Shown here in pieces: positions 52,926 to 60,107 of a stretch of DNA of 64,000 nucleotides; position 1 is the stretch's first letter, and each line of letters begins with the position of its first letter. Location: contig NZ_CP076723.1 in NCBI RefSeq assembly GCF_018986915.1, forward strand, positions 2,947,501-3,011,500, read 5' to 3'. The stretch is from Geomonas oryzisoli (GTDB lineage Bacteria > Desulfobacterota > Desulfuromonadia > Geobacterales > Geobacteraceae). The notes under the pieces were generated by a model. It did no database searches, was not told the origin of the DNA, and saw nothing but the letters and a program-made list of their open reading frames with translations. Made by a program: the position numbers and the translations under genes.

Positions 52926-54337
52926 CCACGACCCTCTACCCCGCCTTCAGCATCCTGCTGGTGGACGACGAACCGGACTGGCTCTACTCCATGAGCATCA
53001 CCCTGGAACGCGCCGGTCTCAGCAATATACTCACCTGCTCGGACAGCCGCGAGGCGCTGAAGATGATGGCGGAGCACGCGGTGGGCGTGGTGCTGCTCGA
53101 TCTGACCATGCCGCACCTTTCCGGGGAGGAGCTCCTGGAGCGGATCGCCGAGGAACACCCCGAGGTGACGGTGATCATCGTGAGCGGTCTGAACCAGCTG
53201 GAGACCGCGGTGAACTGCATGCGTAGCGGCGCCTTCGACTACTACGTGAAGACATCCGAGGAGGGGCGCATCGTCAAGGGGGTGAAGCGGGCGGTCCGTG
53301 AGAAGGAGCTGCAGCTGGAGAACCGGGAACTGAGAAACCGCTTCCTCTACGACCGGCTGGAGCACCCGGAGGCGTTTGACAACATCGTCACCGGCGACAA
53401 GGGGATGCGTTCCATCTTCCAGTACGTCGAGGCGGTGGCGCTTTCTTCCCAGCCCATCCTGGTAACCGGGGAGAGCGGCGTCGGCAAGGAGCTGATCGTC
53501 TCCGCCCTGCACCGGCTCTCGGGGCGCAAGGGGGAGCTGGTGGCGGTGAACGTGGCGGGGCTGGACGACGCGATGGTTTCGGACACCCTGTTCGGGCACG
53601 TGAAGGGTGCCTACACCGGCGCGGGCGAGGCCAGAAAGGGGATGATCGAACAGGCCGCCGACGGGACCCTTTTCCTGGACGAGATAGGGGACCTGAGCCT
53701 TTCCTCGCAGGTGAAACTGTTGCGGCTTTTGCAGGAGGGTGAGTACTACCCGATCGGGAGCGACCGTCCCCGGCGCATCCGGGCGCGGGTCGTGGTGGCG
53801 ACGCACCAGGACCTGGCCGCGCGGCAGGCGGCGGGGGAGTTCAGAAAGGACCTCTACTACCGGCTGCGGGCGCACCACCTGCACATCCCCCCCTTGAGAA
53901 AGAGGAAGGAGGACATCCCGCTTTTGCTGGATCACTTCCTGGAACTGGCGGCGCGGGAATTCGGCAAGAAGAAGCCGACGCTTCCCAAGGAGCTCGCCGT
54001 GCTCCTGGCCACCTACGATTTTCCCGGCAACGTGCGCGAGCTGAAGGCGATGGTCTACGACGCGGTGAGCCTGCACCAGGGGGGCGTCCTCTCGATGGAG
54101 GCGTTCGTGCGCGCCATCGGCGAGCGGCCGATAGCGTCGGCGGCGGAGCAGCCGGCGGAGCCTTCGGACAACCCCTTCTTCGGCATGGACCGGCTACCGG
54201 GATTCACCGAGGCGATCGATCTGCTGGTGGCGGAGGCGATGAGGCGGGCGGAGGGGAACCAGTCCATCGCGGCGAGGCTTTTAGGTGTGTCGCAACCGAC
54301 CTTGAGCAAGAGGTTGAAGCAGCAGCGGGGAGAATGA
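52922..54337 (+). CDS. Sigma-54-dependent response regulator (NtrC family)
   Basis: A 471-residue regulator: receiver domain (LVDDEPD, phosphorylated Asp in VVLLDLTMPHLSGEE near 60), AAA+ ATPase (Walker A TGESGVGKE near 187, Walker B GTLFLDEIGDL near 248, loop GAYTGA instead of the usual GAFTGA), arginine-finger region (RKDLYYRL), and C-terminal Fis-type helix-turn-helix (NQSIAARLLGVSQPTLSKRL). ATG 52922 overlaps the kinase stop codon. AAGGAG precedes it. Expected to activate sigma-54 promoters; no such promoter was found in the window. Confidence 0.93.
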   Translation: MTTTLYPAFSILLVDDEPDWLYSMSITLERAGLSNILTCSDSREALKMMAEHAVGVVLLDLTMPHLSGEELLERIAEEHPEVTVIIVSGLNQLETAVNCMRSGAFDYYVKTSEEGRIVKGVKRAVREKELQLENRELRNRFLYDRLEHPEAFDNIVTGDKGMRSIFQYVEAVALSSQPILVTGESGVGKELIVSALHRLSGRKGELVAVNVAGLDDAMVSDTLFGHVKGAYTGAGEARKGMIEQAADGTLFLDEIGDLSLSSQVKLLRLLQEGEYYPIGSDRPRRIRARVVVATHQDLAARQAAGEFRKDLYYRLRAHHLHIPPLRKRKEDIPLLLDHFLELAAREFGKKKPTLPKELAVLLATYDFPGNVRELKAMVYDAVSLHQGGVLSMEAFVRAIGERPIASAAEQPAEPSDNPFFGMDRLPGFTEAIDLLVAEAMRRAEGNQSIAARLLGVSQPTLSKRLKQQRGE

Positions 54338-54352
54338 ATTTCCTGGGGGCCT

Positions 54353-54385
54353 AAGGGGACAGGCACCTGGCGGAGCCAGTCCCCT
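54353..54385 (+). repeat. GGGGACAGGCACC element, copy E
   Basis: AAGGGGACAGGCACCTGGCG then GAGCCAGTCCCCT, in the short gap between the response regulator and the selenoprotein-like gene. Confidence 0.9.
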
Positions 54386-54417
54386 CCTTCGGTCGGAACA
54401 ACAAGGGAGAAGACGCG

Positions 54418-54846
54418 ATGAAGCACGGTTTCAATCCACGCCGCATTCCGGCACGAGCGCAACGAGGCAACCTGCTGGCGGGCTCGCTCGCTTTCTTGCT
54501 GCTCGCGCTCTCCGTCCTTGGCTGCGCGACGACTTATTCGTCTCCTCTGCCGACATCCCCCCTCCAGCCAGCCATCACCATCTACGTCGGCAGCGGCTGA
54601 AGCTACTGCGCCGAGGTGGAAAGTTTTTTCACCGAGAGAAAGATACCCTACACCACCCGCGACATCCGCAAGGACCGCGCCGCACACCAGGAGTGGCGCG
54701 AGCGCTATCACGGCGATATCGTCCCGCTCATCGTCTTCGACAACGGCAAGCGGATCGTCGATGGATGCGATGTGCGCGCCATCGAACGGGCGCTAAGGGA
54801 GCTTGGGTATGGGGGGGGCGGGACGGGGATTGGAGTAATCAGGTAA
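54418..54846 (+). CDS. Glutaredoxin-like lipoprotein, probable selenoprotein (UGA = Sec at codon 61)
   Basis: One frame of 142 codons runs from ATG 54418 to TAA 54846, interrupted only by TGA at 54598-54600. The TGA falls exactly at the first active-site position of a thioredoxin/glutaredoxin fold: TIYVGSG-U-SYCAEVESFF, giving UxxC. The continuation (IPYTTRDIRKDRAAHQEWRE, DIVPLIVFDNG with the cis-Pro) is a typical glutaredoxin. A hairpin GGTGGAAAG TTTTTTCACC (54615-54633) with a GU-starting loop lies 15 bases after the TGA, as expected of a bacterial SECIS. The N-terminus (LAFLLLALSVLGC near residue 36) is a lipobox, so the protein would be exported. GGGAGAAGACGCG precedes the ATG. A nonsense mutation of TGC is the alternative. 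Confidence 0.72.
54615..54633 (+). promoter_or_regulatory. Candidate SECIS hairpin
   Basis: GGTGGAAAG/TTTTTTCACC forms an 8-bp stem with a GTT loop whose tip is about 23 bases after the UGA, within the range reported for bacterial SECIS elements; G and U lead the loop. Confidence 0.55.
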
Positions 54847-54872
54847 GGTAAGGTAAGGCAAGGTAAGGCAAA
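54841..54872 (+). repeat. Pentanucleotide tandem repeat (GGTAA/GGCAA)
   Basis: Six copies of AGGTA/AGGCA-type pentamers (AGGTAAGGTAAGGTAAGGCA then AGGTAAGGCAA) begin at the stop codon of the selenoprotein-like gene. Slippage could move the 3' end of that gene by little, since the stop lies in the first unit. Confidence 0.7.
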
Positions 54873-55169
54873 TCCCCCCTGGCCCCCCTTTGACAAGGGG
54901 GGGACGTGAGGCCACAGGGGTATTCCCTTGGGCATACTATGCCGATTGTCATACATCGCCCTAACTGACCGTAGTTTCATATCATTTCTCGCTTACACCT
55001 CCCTCACTATTCCCTGCGGCATACCCCTCATGTTGATCTGCCCCTTCAAACTCCTCGCTAACATGCCGATTTTATAACACTTCATTCTCTGACCTCCTCT
55101 TGGCATCGCCGATGCTATGTACCGGTCATGGGCGTACCTCGCCTGATTACCTCAAAGGGGAGAAAGATC
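54847..55169. other. Intergenic region upstream of the Dcu-type carrier
   Basis: About 320 bases. It holds the pentamer repeat and a CCCCCTTTGACAAGGGGGG palindrome (54884-54903). I see no gene; the carrier's promoter must lie here but no clear sigma-70 or sigma-54 motif was found. Confidence 0.45.
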
Positions 55170-56810
55170 ATGTTCTGGCTAGAGTTCGTAGTGGTACTGG
55201 CAGCTATCTTCGTCGGAGCCCGCTTGGGCGGTATCGGCCTCGGGGTCATGGGCGGCCTCGGCCTCGCCGTGCTCACCTTCCTGTTCCACCTGCAACCGAC
55301 CGCTCCACCCATCGACGTGATGCTGATGATCGCCGCGGTGGTCACCGCTGCGGGCGTCCTGCAGGCAGCCGGCGGGCTCGACTACCTGGTCTCCCTGGCG
55401 GAAAGGATTCTCAGAAACAACCCGGACCGGATCACCTTCCTCGGTCCTATGGTCACCTACTTCTTCACCCTATTCGCCGGCACCGGCCACGTCGCCTACT
55501 CGGTACTGCCGGTGATCGCCGAGGTGGCCCGGGAAACCGGCGTCCGCCCGGAACGCCCCATGTCCATCTCGGTCATCGCCTCGCAACAGGCCATTACGGC
55601 AAGCCCCATCGCCGCCGCGACGGTCGCTCTTCTCGGCCTCTTGGGCGGCACGACCGCGAAGCTCGGCTTCAACGTGGAACTGATCGACATCCTCAAGGTC
55701 TGTATCCCCTCCACCCTCATCGGCGTCATCCTCGCCGCTTTCGTCTCCAACAAGCTCGGCAAGGACCTCGACAAGGACCCGGAATACCAGAAACGCCTGC
55801 AGGAAGGGCTGGTCCCCCCGCCGCGTAACGCGGGCGCGGACAGCGCCAAGGTGAACGAGACGCTCCGTAACACGCCGGCGAGCGCCAAGGTGGCGGTCGC
55901 CCTGTTCCTGGTGGGAACTATCCTCGTGGTCCTCTTCGGTTCCTTCCCGCAACTGCGCCCGGAGTGGAGCGTCGGTAGCGACACCCGCATCAGCCACATC
56001 GTGGTGAAGAGCGAGACCGAGGCGAAGCAGGTCCTCGCACAGCTAAAATCCGGCGGCAACTTCTCGGAGGTCGCCAAACAGTGCTCCATCGACGCCACTG
56101 CGACAACCGGCGGCGACCTCGGCTGGCAGGCCAAAGGGAAGATGATCCCCGACTTCGAAAAGGCCTGCGCGAAGCTCAAGAAGCCGGGCGACCTGACCGA
56201 GGTGATCAAGACCCCGTTCGGCTACCACATCGTGAAGTTCGACGACAAGCGTCCCGCCCAGAACAAGGAGAAGATGGGGATGCCGCACGTGATCGAGATC
56301 GTCATGCTGACCATCGCGGCGCTCATGCTGCTCCTTTGCAAGGTGAAGGTCTCCCGCGTGGTCGAGGGGAGCGTCTTCATCGCCGGCATCCAGGCGGTCA
56401 TCGCCATCTTCGGCATCGCCTGGATGGGCGACACCTTCTTCCAGGGGAACATGGAACTTCTGAGCGGTTCGATCAAGGGGATGGTCACCACCGCCCCCTG
56501 GCTCTTCGCCTTCGCCCTCTTCGTCCTCTCCATCCTGCTCTACAGCCAGGCCGCGACGGTACGTGCCCTCATGCCGCTGGGGATCAGCCTGGGCATCCCC
56601 GCCCCGTTCCTGATCGCCATGTTCCCGGCGGTGAACGGCTACTTCTTCATCCCGAACTACCCGACCGTGGTGGCCGCGATCAACTTCGACCGCACCGGCA
56701 CCACCGGCATCGGCCGCTACGTCCTGAACCACAGCTTCATGATCCCGGGGCTCGTCGCCACCTTCTCCTCCATCGGGGTCGGATTCCTCCTGGTGAAGCT
56801 CATGTTCTAG
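55170..56810 (+). CDS. Dcu-type C4-dicarboxylate carrier with inserted parvulin (PpiC) domain
   Basis: A 546-residue inner membrane antiporter of the DcuA/DcuB family (fumarate/succinate/malate exchange). N-terminal half: FWLEFVVVLAAIFVGARLGG, TLFAGTGHVAYSVLPVIAEV, RPERPMSISVIASQQAITAS. C-terminal half: FPAVNGYFFIPNYPTVVAAI, NHSFMIPG. Between them, about residues 272-362, lies a complete parvulin prolyl isomerase: ISHIVVKSETEAKQVLAQL, GGNFSEVAKQCS, TGGDLGWQAKGKMIPDFEKA, TPFGYHIVKFDDKRPA. It occupies the central loop between the two helix bundles. ATG 55170 has GGGGAG 8 bases upstream. Glutamate dehydrogenase follows. Confidence 0.9.
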   Translation: MFWLEFVVVLAAIFVGARLGGIGLGVMGGLGLAVLTFLFHLQPTAPPIDVMLMIAAVVTAAGVLQAAGGLDYLVSLAERILRNNPDRITFLGPMVTYFFTLFAGTGHVAYSVLPVIAEVARETGVRPERPMSISVIASQQAITASPIAAATVALLGLLGGTTAKLGFNVELIDILKVCIPSTLIGVILAAFVSNKLGKDLDKDPEYQKRLQEGLVPPPRNAGADSAKVNETLRNTPASAKVAVALFLVGTILVVLFGSFPQLRPEWSVGSDTRISHIVVKSETEAKQVLAQLKSGGNFSEVAKQCSIDATATTGGDLGWQAKGKMIPDFEKACAKLKKPGDLTEVIKTPFGYHIVKFDDKRPAQNKEKMGMPHVIEIVMLTIAALMLLLCKVKVSRVVEGSVFIAGIQAVIAIFGIAWMGDTFFQGNMELLSGSIKGMVTTAPWLFAFALFVLSILLYSQAATVRALMPLGISLGIPAPFLIAMFPAVNGYFFIPNYPTVVAAINFDRTGTTGIGRYVLNHSFMIPGLVATFSSIGVGFLLVKLMF

Positions 56811-56818
56811 CCACGTAA

Positions 56819-56915
56819 GCTCCCTCCCCCGGAGGGGGAGGGTCGGGGAGGGGGAAGCATGAAAAGAGCCCTGCCTCCCCCCTCCCAGCCTCCCCCCTCC
56901 GGGGGGAGGAGTAGC
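56819..56915. repeat. Two tandem GC-rich CCTCCGGGGG-type palindromes
   Basis: First copy 56821-56856 (CTCCCTCCCCCGGAGGGGGA and on), second 56872-56912 (CCTCCCAGCCTCCCCCCTCC then GGGGGGAGGAG). They fill the gap between the carrier and glutamate dehydrogenase genes. Confidence 0.75.
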
Positions 56916-56954
56916 GTCATACACCGCCAACATTCCATTGAGGAGTCACGAGCA

Positions 56955-59918
56955 ATGAAAACCACTACCGCCGAATTAAAGAGACTGAGCGCCGCTACCA
57001 TGGAAAACCGCAGCTGGCTCATGGAACAGTTCCCCCCCTATTTCTTCATCGCCATGAAGGACGAGCCCGAGGCGATGGCCATGCTGGAGCGCGAAATGGC
57101 AAGCCTCGCGCACAACCGCCGGCTGGTCCTCTCCGACCGGGAGAAGTGCCTGATCCAGGCGCTCCCCAACGTGCCGGGTTCGCTCTACGACACGCTGCGC
57201 CGCATCCCGGAGAGGGAGATATCCTACGCCATGATCGCCCACTCGGAAAGCCCGCTCCCAGGCAGCGACCGCACCCTCGAAATCCAGCGCTTCGAGTTCG
57301 ATAGAAAGAGCAACAAGGAGATCCAGGACGGCGGGGACGTGGTCATCCCGGCGGGAATCCGCGCCAAGGTCGCCGCCTCGCTGCGCCAAAGCTACCCGGA
57401 CTTCGTCATGGGCGAGTTGGACCGCCTGCTGCGCATGCTCTGGCTCAACAACGAGAAGTACGTGCGCATGGCCTGGCCGGAGCGGGTGGCCCAGGTGGTC
57501 AACCTGTACCAGAAAGGGGTCAAGGCCGGGGGACTCTACCTGGACGTCGAGGAGATGGAGGGGGGGCGTGAATCGCGCATCCACTTCGCGGTGGGCAACC
57601 CGCCGCAAAAAGACTTCCTGCTCCAGGTGATGGAGGTGTTCAACCGACTGGATCTCGGCGTGAACCGCGCCTACTGCCTCACCATCTCCAACGGCACCCA
57701 CCCCTATTTCCTGGGGACCTTCTACGTGCGCCGCCGCGACGGCGAGGTGCTCTCCCGCGGCAGCGAGCTCTTCAGCCGCCTGCAGGATGAACTGTGCAAC
57801 ACCCAGATCCTCGCCACCACCTCCATCGCCTACCGCGACTTCGTCACCAAGGGGACCTTCAGCGGCAGGGAGGGGTCGCTCATCAACGCCTTCATCGCCT
57901 TCTGCCACACGAACCTGGCGCACAACCAGCCGGACCGCTTCGGCCTGGATGACGTGAAGAGCGCCTTCTTCTCGCACCCCGAGATCACCCTGCAGTTGGC
58001 GGAACTCTTCGCGGTCCGCTTCGATCCCGCGGTCGCCGGGCGCGAGGCCGAGTACGCGGCCAAGCTCGAGGAGGCCGAGAGGATGGTGGGCGACTACAAC
58101 ACGGGGCACCGCTACCTGGACGAGGTGCGCCGCGCCATCTTCCGCTGCTGCCTCATCTTCATCAAGCACACCCTGAAGACCAACTTCTACGTCCTGGAGA
58201 AGCAGGCGCTCGCCTTCCGGCTGGACCCCGCCTACCTGACGGAGCTGGGCGCCGAGTTCACCTCGGATCTCCCCTCCGCCCTCCCCTTCCGGGTCACCTT
58301 CTTCTTCAGCCGCTTCGGCTTCGGCTACCACATCGGCTTCTCCGACATCGCCCGCGGCGGCTGGCGCACCGTCATCGCCAGAAACGGCGACGACTTCATC
58401 ACCAACGCCAACACGATCTTCCGGGAGAACTTCGTCCTCGCCCACACCCAGCACCTGAAGAACAAGGACATCTACGAGGGGGGCTCCAAGCTGGTGCTGA
58501 TCCTCGACGCCGGGGACCTGCAAAGAAGCGGCGAGCGCGACCAGGAGGTCTTGCGTCTTTACAAGCTGCAGTACGGGGTGGCCAACGCCTTTTTGGACAT
58601 CTTCGTGACCGAAAACGGCGTGGCGAAACTGCCGGCGGTGGTGGACTACTACCGCGAGGACGAGCCGATCGAGCTCGGGCCGGACGAGAACATGCACGAC
58701 TCCATGATCGAGAGCATCGCCCGCATCTCCAAGACGCGCGGCTACCTCCTGGGCATCGGCATCATGTCCAGCAAGAAGGTCGGCATCAACCACAAGGAGT
58801 TCGGGGTCACCTCGACCGGCGTGGTCCGCTTCGCGGAGATCACCATGGCGGATCTCGGCATCGATATGGTGAACGATCCCTTCAGCGTGAAGTTCACCGG
58901 CGGCCCCAACGGTGACGTGGCCGGCAACGCCATGCGCATCATGCTGGAGCGCTACCCGAGGATGCAGATCCGCCTCATCCTGGACGGTACCGCCGCGCTG
59001 TTCGATCCGCAGGGGGCGCGCCACGGCGAGCTGTCACGCATGCTCCTCAAGGAGGATCTGGATGGCTTCAACCCGCAGGCGCTGCACGAAGGGGGCTTCA
59101 TGCTCTTTAGAAGCGGCAGCAGGACCGAGGGGCTGAAGACCCTGTACCGCAAGGTGACCATGGGGGCCGACGGCATCAGCGAGCAGTGGATTTCCATCGA
59201 TGAGTTCTCCCGCGAGTTCGGCGACCTGGTCTTCACCACGGAGGCCGATCTGTTCATCCCCGGCGGCGGGCGCCCGGAAACCATCGACGCCGGCAACTGG
59301 GAGCGCTTCTTCCTCCCCGACGGCACCCCCTCGGCGCGCGCCATCATCGAAGGGGCGAACTCCTTCATCACCCCGGAGGCCAGGGCCCAGCTGCAAAAAC
59401 GAGGCGTCATCATCATGCGCGACGCCTCCGCCAACAAGTGCGGCGTGATCTCCTCCTCCTACGAGATCATCGCCAACCTGCTCATGAAGGACGGCGAGTT
59501 CCTGGCCGAGAAGGAGGAGTACGTGGCCGGGGTCATCTCCATCCTGGAGAAGAGGGCCGCCGACGAGGCGCGGCTCATCCTCAAGCGCCACCGCGAGCGT
59601 CCGACCGCTCCCTGCACCGAGATCTCCGACGCCATCAGCACCGAGATCAACGGACACTACGCGCGCCTGTTCCGCTTCTTCCAGGGGCGGCCGGAGCTTT
59701 TGGGGCAGGCCCCGTTCCGCCGGGTGATCCTGGCGCACCTGCCGGCCCTGGTGGCCGAAAAGGCGCTCTACCGCCGCAGGATCGCCACCCTCCCCCAGAA
59801 GTACCTCTGCGCCATCCTGGCGGCCGAACTGGGCTCCTCGATGGTGTACCGCGGCGACCAGGAGACCGAGTTCGAGGATATCCTGAGGCTGCACATCGAC
59901 CGCAACTTCGCCGCCTGA
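56955..59918 (+). CDS. Large NAD-specific glutamate dehydrogenase
   Basis: A 987-residue NAD-glutamate dehydrogenase of the large (GDH2-like, about 115 kDa) class, catalysing glutamate to 2-oxoglutarate plus ammonia. The N-terminal 450 residues are a regulatory/ACT-like region; the catalytic part has GFSDIARGGWRTVIARNGDD near 490, GGSKLVLILDAGD near 535, the Rossmann segment FTGGPNGDVAGNAMRIM near 650 and EGANSFITPEA near 800. ATG 56955 follows GAGGAGTCACGAGCA; the longer frame from 56859 reads through palindromic repeats. Located after a dicarboxylate carrier; joint use in fumarate/glutamate metabolism is possible. Confidence 0.9.
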   Translation: MKTTTAELKRLSAATMENRSWLMEQFPPYFFIAMKDEPEAMAMLEREMASLAHNRRLVLSDREKCLIQALPNVPGSLYDTLRRIPEREISYAMIAHSESPLPGSDRTLEIQRFEFDRKSNKEIQDGGDVVIPAGIRAKVAASLRQSYPDFVMGELDRLLRMLWLNNEKYVRMAWPERVAQVVNLYQKGVKAGGLYLDVEEMEGGRESRIHFAVGNPPQKDFLLQVMEVFNRLDLGVNRAYCLTISNGTHPYFLGTFYVRRRDGEVLSRGSELFSRLQDELCNTQILATTSIAYRDFVTKGTFSGREGSLINAFIAFCHTNLAHNQPDRFGLDDVKSAFFSHPEITLQLAELFAVRFDPAVAGREAEYAAKLEEAERMVGDYNTGHRYLDEVRRAIFRCCLIFIKHTLKTNFYVLEKQALAFRLDPAYLTELGAEFTSDLPSALPFRVTFFFSRFGFGYHIGFSDIARGGWRTVIARNGDDFITNANTIFRENFVLAHTQHLKNKDIYEGGSKLVLILDAGDLQRSGERDQEVLRLYKLQYGVANAFLDIFVTENGVAKLPAVVDYYREDEPIELGPDENMHDSMIESIARISKTRGYLLGIGIMSSKKVGINHKEFGVTSTGVVRFAEITMADLGIDMVNDPFSVKFTGGPNGDVAGNAMRIMLERYPRMQIRLILDGTAALFDPQGARHGELSRMLLKEDLDGFNPQALHEGGFMLFRSGSRTEGLKTLYRKVTMGADGISEQWISIDEFSREFGDLVFTTEADLFIPGGGRPETIDAGNWERFFLPDGTPSARAIIEGANSFITPEARAQLQKRGVIIMRDASANKCGVISSSYEIIANLLMKDGEFLAEKEEYVAGVISILEKRAADEARLILKRHRERPTAPCTEISDAISTEINGHYARLFRFFQGRPELLGQAPFRRVILAHLPALVAEKALYRRRIATLPQKYLCAILAAELGSSMVYRGDQETEFEDILRLHIDRNFAA

Positions 59919-59953
59919 TCGCCAGGCGCCGCGAATTAGAACGTAAAACCCAT

Positions 59954-59977
59954 GAGCCCGCCGGCAACGGCGGGCTC
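59954..59977. terminator. Hairpin after glutamate dehydrogenase
   Basis: GAGCCCGCCGGCAACGGCGG then GCTC: a 10-bp stem 35 bases after the stop codon, but without a following T run, so termination is only probable. Confidence 0.5.
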
Positions 59978-60107
59978 AGCCGTTTGAGGAAGTTGGTTTT
60001 GCTGCTATTATCATTAAGTTGCCCGCCTTGGGGGTAATCCCGCGCTCAACATTTCCTGCCCCATGCCGATGAGGAGCAGGTCGTCACGAATCCTGTCGGA
60101 GGAAGTA

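Noticed and set aside
52331-54076. Long minus-strand open frame opposite the kinase and response regulator
   Set aside because: It is a shadow of two strongly conserved plus-strand genes in high-GC DNA and has no domain.
54616-54846. Separate short gene starting at GTG 54616
   Set aside because: It has no ribosome site and is the direct continuation of the frame from 54418 across the TGA, so it is better explained as one selenoprotein-like gene.
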